From contig OZ251509.1 of NCBI GenBank assembly GCA_965242855.1, forward strand, positions 1,984,001 through 2,048,000: a stretch of 64,000 nucleotides of DNA. Reading direction: 5' to 3'. This DNA comes from WTGU01 sp965242855 (lineage in GTDB: Bacteria > Pseudomonadota > Alphaproteobacteria > UBA828). How positions within the stretch are numbered: position 1 is the first letter of the stretch; each line of letters begins with the position of its first letter. The position numbers were made by a program, and so were the translations under genes. The notes under the pieces are model-generated. The model saw only the letters and a list, made by a program, of their open reading frames with translations. It did no database searches and was not told the origin of the DNA. This document shows, in pieces, positions 32,417-40,100 of this stretch.

Positions 32417-33676
32417 ATAGAAGCACAGACCGTCAAACGCACCGCGAAGATCAAACTCACGCTCACCAAGCGTGCCGTCGAGGCCCTCGAGCCCGCCGAC
32501 GCGCCCTGGATCGCCTGGGACGACGAGCTCACCGGCTTCGGCGTCCGCGTCCAGCCCTCCGGCGTCAAGTCCTTCATCCTCAACTACCGCCCTGGAGACG
32601 GCGGCAGGAAGGCACCCAACAAGCGCGTCGTCCTCGGCCGATACGGCAAGGTCGCCCCCGATCGAGCGCGACGGATCGCACAGAAACTGCTTGGCAAGGT
32701 CGCCGACGGCGACGATCCCGCAGGAGAGCGCTCCGCGGCGCGCGTCATGCCGACTCTCGGGGACGCTTTCGAGGACTACATGACGGCCAATCCCAACCGC
32801 TCCAAGCGCACCAACGAGCTCTACCGCTACGAAGCCAAGCGCTATCTCGGCGACTGGCTCTCCCGCCCCCTCGACGCCATTGCCCGTCGGGACGTGGAGG
32901 CGCGCTTCAACCGCATCACGGAGGATCATGGCTGGTCGCCGGCCAACCGGTCGATGTCCCTGCTGCGCTCGGTCTACCGCCGACCCTGCGTCGATCTCGA
33001 CGGTCTGCGCAACCCAGTCGATCTGTGGCTCGCCGGGGGCGGCAAGTTCCACCGCAAGGCGCGGCGCAAGATCTCCACCCCGGCCGAGGTCCTGCCGTGC
33101 TGGCGCGCCGGCATCGAGGCGGAAGTGAACAACCCGGCGATCCGCGACGCCCTGTGGTTCGGGCTTTACACCGGCATGCGCCGCGACGAGGTGCTGACCC
33201 TGCGTTGGGAGCGCGTGGACATGGCAACGCCCGCCTTCCGGGTCGAGGAGACCAAGACCGGCGTTCCCCTGGAACTCCCCGTCACACGGCAGTTGAACGC
33301 CATTCTCGAACGCCGCCGGGCGGCGAACGAGGACCTGCCGGAAGACGTCCGCGACTGGGTGTTCCCCTCCCTCACCAGCGCTTCGGGCCATGTCGAGGAC
33401 CCCCATCATCTCTATGGACGGATTACCAAGGCCGGCGGCGCCAAGTTCTGGTTCCACGGCCTGCGCAACTGCTTCATCACGGTGGCCGAGCGCGAGCTGA
33501 TGCTGCCGCCGACGCTGACCAAGCGGCTGGTCAACCATGCTCGACCCAACGACGTGACCGAAGGCTATGCTGCCGACTGGACCATCGGGCAGCTCCGGGA
33601 GCCCGCGCAACGGATCGCAGACCGGATCGATGGGTTGATGCGCGAGGACGTTCGGTCCGAGAGGATCGCTGCATGA
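32417..33676 (+). CDS. int: Tyrosine site-specific integrase (DUF4102-type arm domain)
   Basis: The frame codes for about 419 aa with a P4-type layout. A DUF4102-like arm-binding domain (LTKRAVEALEPADAPWIAWD, FGVRVQPSGVKSFILNYR, LGRYGKVAPDRARRIAQ) is followed by a core-binding domain from about residue 110. The catalytic domain has Arg in LYTGMRRDEVLTLRW, HxxR in FHGLRNCF, His in LVNHARP and Tyr in EGYAADW. No ATG, GTG or TTG occurs in frame between the upstream stop (32300-32302) and 32747, yet the arm domain upstream of 32747 is clearly coding. The ATA at 32417 is used here as a nominal start. Either a rare start codon is used or a small mutation removed the normal one. The position next to the tRNA-fMet half site identifies it as the enzyme for that site. 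Confidence 0.8.
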   Translation: MEAQTVKRTAKIKLTLTKRAVEALEPADAPWIAWDDELTGFGVRVQPSGVKSFILNYRPGDGGRKAPNKRVVLGRYGKVAPDRARRIAQKLLGKVADGDDPAGERSAARVMPTLGDAFEDYMTANPNRSKRTNELYRYEAKRYLGDWLSRPLDAIARRDVEARFNRITEDHGWSPANRSMSLLRSVYRRPCVDLDGLRNPVDLWLAGGGKFHRKARRKISTPAEVLPCWRAGIEAEVNNPAIRDALWFGLYTGMRRDEVLTLRWERVDMATPAFRVEETKTGVPLELPVTRQLNAILERRRAANEDLPEDVRDWVFPSLTSASGHVEDPHHLYGRITKAGGAKFWFHGLRNCFITVAERELMLPPTLTKRLVNHARPNDVTEGYAADWTIGQLREPAQRIADRIDGLMREDVRSERIAA

Positions 33677-33746
33677 AGGGCCCGCGCGCCGTCGGGCAGC
33701 CCTCGAGGATGTTCCAATCCGCGGCTGGCGCGTCGTCGCCGACGCT

Positions 33747-33792
33747 GTAGACTTGGGTTCGTGATCGGGCTACAATGTAGCCCGATCACGAA
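33747..33792 (+). promoter_or_regulatory. Promoter and operator of the DinJ/YafQ pair
   Basis: TAGACT (33747-33752) and TACAAT (33770-33775) are 17 bases apart. The -10 sits in the centre of a long inverted repeat. TTCGTGATCGGG (33757-33768) pairs with CCCGATCACGAA (33781-33792), and the inner CTACA pairs with TGTAG; one extra C breaks perfect symmetry. Such a palindrome over the -10 is the expected operator for autorepression. Confidence 0.75.
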
Positions 33793-33803
33793 GGGGCCGG
33801 TTA

Positions 33804-34061
33804 TTGAGTACCGTCGTTCGCGCACGCATCGATGAGAAGACCAAGGAAGACGCCGCCGCCGTGTTGAGCGCGATCGGCCTCACGGTGTCCGACGCCTTCC
33901 GCCTGATGATGGTGCGGATCGCCGCCGAGAGACGGCTACCGTTCGAACCCTTGGCGCCCAACGACGAGACGATCGAAGCCATGAAAGCCGCCCGACGCGG
34001 CGAATTGGTCGACGTGGGCGGCGTGGACGAGTTGATGGCCGATCTCAATGCGGACGATTAG
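33804..34061 (+). CDS. dinJ: RelB/DinJ-family antitoxin
   Basis: The 85-aa product starts MSTVVRARIDEKTKEDAAAVLSAIGLTVSDAFRLMMVRIAAERRLPFE, the RelB/DinJ ribbon-helix-helix, and has a toxin-binding tail ending LMADLNADD. The start is TTG at 33804 with AAGGGG seven bases upstream. Its last 14 bases overlap the toxin gene, so the two are co-translated. It should bind the long palindrome at 33757-33792. It is the first gene after the integrase in the element. Confidence 0.9.
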   Translation: MSTVVRARIDEKTKEDAAAVLSAIGLTVSDAFRLMMVRIAAERRLPFEPLAPNDETIEAMKAARRGELVDVGGVDELMADLNADD

Positions 34062-34329
34062 GCGAACTGCGGCCTTCAAGCGAGACTACAAACGCGAGAA
34101 GAGGGGCCGGTTCGCCAAGACCCTCCCCGAGGAGATCAGGGCCGTCCTGGCCGATCTGGCGGCCGACCGGGCTCTGCCGCAACGCCATCACGATCATGCC
34201 CTGACCGGACCGTGGAAGGACCATCGCGACTGCCACATTCGGCCCGATTTGATTCTGATCTGCCGCAAGCCGGATGCTGGCCATCTTGATCTGGTGCGCT
34301 TGGGCTCTCATAGCGAGCTCGGTCTTTGA
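34048..34329 (+). CDS. yafQ: YafQ-family toxin (mRNA interferase)
   Basis: The 93-aa product has the YafQ layout: RTIRRTAAFKRDYKREKRG at the start, RHHDHALTGPWKDHRDCHIRPDLILICRK in the middle and LVRLGSHSELGL at the end. The catalytic His residues of the family lie in RHHDHAL and GSHSELG. YafQ cuts mRNA on the ribosome. ATG at 34048 overlaps the antitoxin by 14 bases. The frame is complete. Confidence 0.92.
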   Translation: MRTIRRTAAFKRDYKREKRGRFAKTLPEEIRAVLADLAADRALPQRHHDHALTGPWKDHRDCHIRPDLILICRKPDAGHLDLVRLGSHSELGL

Positions 34330-34375
34330 CCGGAGTGGAAAACATACTCGGCACTACGGGAACCCCGAGAAATCA

Positions 34376-34566
34376 GGCAACAATGATCTTCGACCGGACA
34401 AGCCCGACTGGGACTGCCACGGACGCACCGCGTCTTTCCGCCGCAACGATGACCTTCTCAACCTTCTCTTCAAGGGCGTCGTCGCCTTCCCCGGCTCCGG
34501 CATTCCGAGAACCTGATCGACAAGGCGCGCCAGCTCGGCATCCCTGTCCGCCGCGTCAACACCTGA
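34376..34566 (+). pseudogene. Decayed 3' fragment of a DUF2493 gene
   Basis: The frame reads NDLRPDKPDWDCHGRTASFRRNDDLLNLLFKGVVAFPGSGI. After a one-base deletion near 34505 it continues in another frame as ENLIDKARQLGIPVRRVNT before a stop. It is nearly the same as the last 60 residues of the gene at 10304-11281 (CKPDWDRHGRAAPFRRNDDLLNLLPKGLVAFPGSGI). The flank after the stop also resembles the terminator region at 10258-10285. A copy of that part of an accessory block was once present here. Confidence 0.88.
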
Positions 34567-35264
34567 GCGCGACCCCAACCTCCAGGACCGGTCTCCGCCG
34601 CGGGACCGCCCCTTCTTCCTCGTCTCACCGCTGGAGGTCGTGCCGTCTTCGTCCGAACTTCCGGCGTCGCGCCGGGCCGGAGGCGGCATGATGTCCGGGC
34701 GCGCCCATGCGGAATCGGCGCGTCGCGTCGGCGACTGCGTGACGGCACTGCTCCGCGACCAGCCGTTCTTCGGCAGTCTGGCGCTGAGACTACCGACTTT
34801 TCGGAACCAAAGGACGGACAACATCATTGCCGTCAAGTGTTCGATAACGTCCTATACTTACACGATATTCCTGCCGAATTGGCGCGGCCTCGTCACGCCG
34901 GCCCCGGTCCCGTAAGCGTTCCGCAAGCAACCCGATTCAGAACGGCGCGCACTCCAGCGCACCCGGCGCATAATCTCTCGTCTCGAATGGTCCAGGCTCC
35001 GACGGCTGCGCGGCCCGGCCGGCGCGATGGGCTCGGGTTCGAGGGCCGCCGTTTCATTCCAACTTGCGCATATCCCCGCGCGTCCCCGACGGCCGATCCC
35101 GCCACCACGCTGAAGCCGTCATCATCCGGTTCGCGTCGGCGCCGCGCACACGCCCGATCGCGGTATTCCGCAGGCGCGCCGCCGGAGGCGGATGCTCCAT
35201 CACGCGACCACACCGAGACCATAGACGCTTCGCCCCGACATCGGGATCGTCGCCATCGCCACGG
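34567..35264. other. Intergenic scrap region
   Basis: About 700 bases without an intact gene. The first 80 bases are the decayed flank of the DUF2493 copy. On the minus strand, 35054-35199 could code for a 47-aa peptide (MEHPPPAARLRNTAIGRVRG...) that reads naturally but has no ribosome-binding site and no recognised family. Nothing else is seen. Confidence 0.35.
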
Positions 35265-35670
35265 TGCCCCGACAACTGGGCCTTCCTGGAGACCCTCTCA
35301 CCGATGGAGGAGATCGTCGACTTCCGGCACGTCTGCAAGCATCTCGTGGTGGCGCTCGACCATGCTGTCACCCACAACTGGTTTGAGAAGCACCGCGAGA
35401 TCCTGCGCCACGATCCCGGTGGGGTAAGTAAGGTCGTCCACGCCCTGCGCCACCTGCTCAGAAAAGCGACCTCAGGCAAGGCCGAGACCGAGCGCGAGCT
35501 GGCCTTCTTCCGGGAGAACCGGCACCGCACGCGCTCCCGCGCGCTGAGGGATCGCAAGCTGCCCACAGGCTCGGGCATCGTCGAGGTGGCCGATCAAGAC
35601 CCTGGTGGCGCAGCACATGAATAAGGTCCGGGATGCCCTGGCGGATCGCCCGGCGGGCAGGCTGTGCTGA
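35265..35670 (+). pseudogene. ISKra4-like transposase C-terminal remnant with frameshift
   Basis: The frame reads DNWAFLETLSPMEEIVDFRHVCKHLVVALDHA, HNWFEKHREILRHDPGGVSKVVHALRHLLRKA, ERELAFFRENRHRTRSRALRDRKLPTGSGIVEVA. This matches the C-terminal part of ISKra4-family transposases. After that a small indel near 35590 shifts the frame, and the expected KTLVAQ motif continues in another frame up to a stop at 35670. The N-terminal half and the element ends are not visible. It is a dead fragment. Confidence 0.75.
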
Positions 35671-35739
35671 CCTTCCACGCGGGCGGGCTGACGCGAAGTG
35701 CCGGGGCGGAACCCTTCAGACGATTGCCTCCAGTGACTG

Positions 35740-35768
35740 TTGCGCTCAAAAATGCGCGCAGCTATCCT
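35740..35768 (+). promoter_or_regulatory. hicAB promoter
   Basis: TTGCGC (35740-35745) and TATCCT (35763-35768) lie 17 bases apart, 35 bases upstream of the hicA ATG. Each matches the consensus at four of six positions. Confidence 0.45.
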
Positions 35769-35803
35769 TGACCATTACGGGTGTTGGCTGACACGACGGT
35801 CGC

Positions 35804-36016
35804 ATGAATGGTCGGCAGTTCATTGCGAGGGTCCGCCGATGGGCGAGGGTCCGGAATCTGGAGATTCGCTTCGTAGCGTCGGAAGGGCCGGGTTCACACG
35901 GGACGCTCTATGCGGGCAACCGCAAGACGACCGTCAAAGACCGGAAGAAGGAGATTGGCAGGGGGCTGCTCGCAAAGATGCTCGCCGATCTCGGGATCGA
36001 CAGGAAAGGATTCTAG
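35804..36016 (+). CDS. hicA: HicA-family toxin
   Basis: The 70-aa product has the double-stranded-RNA-binding-like HicA fold: FIARVRRWARVRNLEIRFVAS, then GSHGTLYAGNRKTTVKDRKKEIGRGLLAKMLADLGIDRKGF. The essential His of the family lies in GSHGTLY. HicA is an mRNA interferase. The HicB gene follows after 42 bases. The ribosome-binding site before the ATG is weak, as is often seen for toxins encoded first. Confidence 0.9.
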   Translation: MNGRQFIARVRRWARVRNLEIRFVASEGPGSHGTLYAGNRKTTVKDRKKEIGRGLLAKMLADLGIDRKGF

Positions 36017-36058
36017 TCGGCGAGTGCGGGAGCTGTCCGGAACTGGAGAATCGAACCG

Positions 36059-36496
36059 ATGTCTGACACTTACAATTATCCCGCCATGATAGAGCGCGAC
36101 GAGGACGGGCGCTACGTCGTCGCGTTCCCGGATTTCGGATGGGGCGCCACCGACGGCGCGACCCGGGATGAGGCGCTGGCCGAGGCCCGGGATCTGCTTC
36201 GGGAGTTGATCGCGGCGACGATGCGCGAAGGCGCTGACCTGCCCGAGCCGTCGCGCGCAACGAAGCGGCGGCCCCTCGTCGTCCCGCCGGTCGCGATTGC
36301 GCTGAAGGCGGCCCTCTACGAAGCGTTCCGCAACGCCGGCGTGTCGCAACGCCATCTCGCTCGAGACCTTGAGGTCGCCGAAAGCGAGGTGCGGCGCATG
36401 CTGAATCCCGATCATGCCACGAAGGCGGGGGCCATCGACCGCGCCTTGCGCCGGTTGGGCAAGCGCGTCAGCGTGACCGTCGGCGAGGCTGCGTGA
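36059..36496 (+). CDS. hicB: HicB-family antitoxin
   Basis: The 145-aa product has the HicB N-terminal RNase-H-like domain (YPAMIERDEDGRYVVAFPDFGWGATDGATRDEALAEARDLLRELIAATMREG). A C-terminal helix-turn-helix follows (VSQRHLARDLEVAESEVRRMLNPDHATKAGAIDRALRRLG), which should bind the operator near 35740-35800. It is somewhat longer than minimal HicB proteins because of the DNA-binding domain. It neutralises HicA. It is the last intact gene before a run of fragments and the giant gene. Confidence 0.92.
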   Translation: MSDTYNYPAMIERDEDGRYVVAFPDFGWGATDGATRDEALAEARDLLRELIAATMREGADLPEPSRATKRRPLVVPPVAIALKAALYEAFRNAGVSQRHLARDLEVAESEVRRMLNPDHATKAGAIDRALRRLGKRVSVTVGEAA

Positions 36497-36505
36497 TCCG
36501 CACAT

Positions 36506-36747
36506 CCACTGAAAGCGGTCGAGTTCTGCGCCTTCTTCAAGGTCTGGCGCGATCTGCCCCATCCCCGCACCGTCATCGACGACCCCGAGAACGCCCTAAT
36601 CCCCGACAACGCCAGCGCGCTCATCGCCCTCTGCGGCTCGCTCTACAGACTCGCCGACGACGTCAACCTCGGCGCCATCGTCGCCTATGCCACCCGCCTG
36701 CGACGCGAGGTCGAGGAGTTCCTCGTCGGCTCCTGCATCCGCTGCGC
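36506..36747 (+). pseudogene. C-terminal fragment of a MoxR-like AAA ATPase
   Basis: The plus-strand frame PLKAVEFCAFFKVWRDLPHPRTVIDDPENALIPDNASALIALCGSLYRLADDVNLGAIVAYATRLRREVEEFLVGSCI matches the end of MoxR-type ATPases of phage-like clusters. In these, a phrase like W..LP..D.IL..P..A.VP..PSA precedes the last helices. The Walker motifs are missing. The fragment runs directly into the alkB fragment on the same strand at about 36750. Confidence 0.55.
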
Positions 36748-36752
36748 GCCGA

Positions 36753-36930
36753 GACTGGATGCACGGCATCGACCGTGCGGCCAATGCCCGACGGCGGAGC
36801 ACGCGCGTCTCCGCGACCTTCCGGACATTCGTCGGATAGCCCGCTCCGCCCGAGGAAGGGCGGCCGCGCTTGCGCTTCATGCATCGATCCCCATCGCCGC
36901 GCGATCGCCGTGCGCCGGCGAGAGGCGCGG
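36753..36930 (+). pseudogene. 3' end of an AlkB-like gene with downstream flank, copy of 12540-12750
   Basis: The frame reads DWMHGIDRAANARRRSTRVSATFRTFVG and stops at 36839. It is nearly the same as the last 28 residues of the gene at 12661-13221. The following 90 bases match the flank of that gene as well. Only the final His and Arg motifs are present. It is a second fossil of the accessory block inside the tRNA-fMet element. Confidence 0.88.
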
Positions 36931-36947
36931 GACGGGACCGTCCCGCG

Positions 36948-37097
36948 ATGCTGCCGGGCCTGCGCAAGCGGTGGCGCCACAGCGGCAAGATCCATTCCCG
37001 CCTCACCCATGACGTTGCCGATGGCCAAGTGCAGCCCGTCGACGAGCCGTTCCGCGTGAGCGGCGGCAGGCTCATGTTCCCGCGCGATCCCGCCGGC
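36948..37097 (+). pseudogene. C-terminal fragment of a phage head morphogenesis (Mu gpF-like) protein
   Basis: The frame LPGLRKRWRHSGKIHSRLTHDVADGQVQPVDEPFRVSGGRLMFPRDPAGPPG resembles the C-terminal motif of phage minor head proteins. There W.HSGK.HPR..H...DGQ..P.DEPF....LM.PRDP.G is followed by NCxC. The final Cys pair is absent, as the fragment runs into the 3' end of the giant gene. It is evidence of a prophage in the ancestry of this locus. Confidence 0.5.
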
Positions 37098-37107
37098 CCG
37101 CCGGGAG

Positions 37108-40100
37108 TTACCACTTGAGGCGGAGGTCGAGTTTGAGGCTGTGGTCGGTGGTGGCGGGGGATTCGCGGCGGCCCGCCTCGAGGTCGAAGGAGAGGGCGGG
37201 GGTCAACCCCAAGCGGGCACCGGCGCGCCAGCGGCGGGAGTCTTCCTCGAATCCCGCCCCCACATACGGCGTCAGCACGCCCGCGCCGCCCGCCGCGCCG
37301 AAGCCGTAGCCGAGCTCGGTTTCCAACCGCGCGACGGGGGCCTTCGCCGGGGCGGCACGGGCCATGCCGTCCTCCCAGAGGCGCGCCGCGCCGCTCTCCG
37401 CCGCCCCCCACGAGGGCTCCAGGCGGAGCGAAAGCCCGCGCCCGTCGCCGCCGACATCCAGCCGCAGTGCACCGCCCGCGCCCCACTCGGAGAGCGCGCC
37501 CGCATGGGCCGCGAGACCGCGCGCCCGCACATCCGCTTCGAGGCCGGAGGCCGGGTCCCTCCAGGCGAGGCCGCCGCCCAGCTCCACGCCTGCGCCCGTC
37601 TCCCCGGCGCCGCCGTCCCAACGCAGGCCCAGCTCCAGCGCGGGCGCCAGCGACCCGCCGCCCGCCAGCGCGTAGGCCCGGCTCCCTTCCGCCGAAAGCC
37701 GCAGACGTTGCGTCTCCACCGTCACCGCCGCGAGGGCCGCGCCGTTGTCCGACAGCGAATAGCGCGTGGCCTCCAGCGCGGTCTTCAGATCAACCGTCAG
37801 CGCATCCTCCGCCAGCACGCGCAGCGAGCCGCCCGCCCCCGCCGCCAGGAACGCCGCGTCGCCGGACTGGACTCCGAAGCGCTCCACGATCTCCTCGTCC
37901 ACGATTTCGATCTCGCCCGCGCCGTAGCCCGCCGCCGCCCACAGGCGGGAGCCGTCCGGCCACGACCGGCCGACATAGGGATGCACCGCCGTCATGCGGC
38001 TCTCGTGCCTGCCCGCCACGGGCGCGCCGATGCTCCCGTCCGCGTAGTCGATGGCGCTCTCGAAGCGCGAGGCCGCGACGCCGCCCGTGAAGCCGCCGCC
38101 CAACGCCGCATCCGCCCCCACATGGGCCGCGAACAACTCGCCCGACCAGGCGAGCGCGCCCTTCTCCAGGGAGAGCGAACGCAGGTCGCCGCCGGCCCAC
38201 ACCGTCACGCCGCCCCTGCCGGAACCGCCGCCTTCGCCCTCGTCCAGCCCGAGCGCGAAGGTCCGCCCGGCCACGACCTTCCGCCACGAGAGGCTCTCCT
38301 CCGCGTCCTGTGCGTCTTCATGCGCCTTCAGCGCCGCCGTCGCCTCCGCCAGCATGTCGCCGCCGTCCGGCGATTCCAGCCGCGCCGTCACCGCCTCCAG
38401 CGCGCTCGCCCATTGCGCCCGTGCGAGCTCCGGCAGGATCGACTCGTTGATCGCCTTCAGCCGCGCCCGCGCCGGCTCCAGGTTCGCCAACACCTCGATG
38501 GTGAAGCTCAACGACGCGGTTTGTTCGTCCACGTCCTGCGCCGTCCAGGTATAAATCCCGGGATCGAACGGCTCCGTCGGCGTCCCCGACAGCGTGCGCG
38601 TCGCCGGGTCGAAGCGCAGCCCCGCGGGCAGGCGTAGCGGCGTCGCCGAACCCGGCCCGGTCAGAGCGTAGGTCAGCGGCGGATCTCCCGTCCCCTCCTT
38701 CACCGGGGGCAGGGTCAGCGACACTTCGTCGTCCACCGTCCAGCGCTGATCCGCGATCTTCGCCGCGAAGACCGGGCGCGAGTCCTCGTAGCCCACCGAA
38801 AACGGCGAGAACGCCGTCACGCCGGGCGCGCACACCCGCCTCTTCTCCGCCTCGTATTCCGACCCCGCGACCTCCGCCCAGGCGCCGTCCTCGTGATGCA
38901 GCAACCGAGGCGTGCGGCCCGCCGCCGCGGCCAGAAGCGCATCGCTCACCGGCAGGCAGATGTGCAGCCCCGACGACGGGATCGATTCCGGATCGATGTC
39001 CACCGCCACCCGCGAGGCCGCGTCGCGACCGAGGGCGAACGCCGACCCTTCGAGCGGCGGTGCCGCCTCGCCCGAAAGCGGCGTGAACGTCACCCCCACC
39101 ACCCGGCCGCCGATGCTGTAAACCGCCTCCGTCTTTTCCGCCGCCGCCAGGATGCGGAGGTCCTCTTCCACCCCGACCGAGACCGTCCCCGCCACCGCGC
39201 CGTATCCGCCGCCCCGCGCCGTGTGCGCCAGCGCCGCCGTGTCAGCGTAGTCGTCCTCGTCCGGTACCGCCGTCACCGTCACCGCCTGCGCCCGGTTCCA
39301 GTCGGTCGCCGTGAACGTCAGGCTGTCGGGGGCGACGCTCACGTCCGGGTTGTCGCTCGCGACCGCCACCGTCACCGGACCGGTCGGCTCGCTCTCCAGC
39401 GCCACCGTGTAGCCGGCCCCCGCCGGATCTCCCGCCTCCGTCGCCATCATCTCCGGTGCGAACGCCAACCCCTTCGTGTCGTCGTCCGCCAGAGTCAGCA
39501 CGGCCCCCGTCACCGCGCCCACGCCCATGGCGTTCTCGGCCGCGCCCGTCACCGCCCCGGCGCGATCGGCGGCGTTGTCGATGGCATCATCCACCGCGGT
39601 GACCGTCACCGTGTCCGAAGCGTTCGCCGTGGCGCCGGCCGCGATGACGATCGCCGCGTCGCCGTCCACCGTGTAGAGGCCCGGAACCGCCGTCACCGTC
39701 ACCGTCGTCGCCGCGGCGGACGGGTGCGAGAGCGCCGCCGTCACCGTGGCCGCGCCGCCGTTCTCCGCGATCGTCGCCGGCGCCACCGACAGCGCCACCG
39801 TGGGCGCCGCGTCGTCGTCGGTCGTCGTCACGGACACCTCGTCGACGAGGCCGTGATAGCTGGGGTCGCCGCTGGACGAGGAAAGCCGCACGACGTAGGT
39901 CGCGTCGCCGTCGTTGACGGGGTCGTCCACCCCCGTCACCGTCACCGTCCGCGCCCGGCTCCAATCCGTCGGCGTGAACGTCAGCGACGCCGGCGACGCC
40001 CGCCCCTCGCCCTCGTCACGGCTTCGGATCGTCACCGTCACCGCCGCGTCCGGCTGCGTCAGCAACGCCACCGTGAAGGTCGCCGAACCGCCGCCTTCCG

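Noticed and set aside
32747..33676. Integrase starting at the ATG at 32747.
   Set aside because: The preceding 110 codons encode a clear arm-binding domain in the same frame, so this start would give a headless protein.
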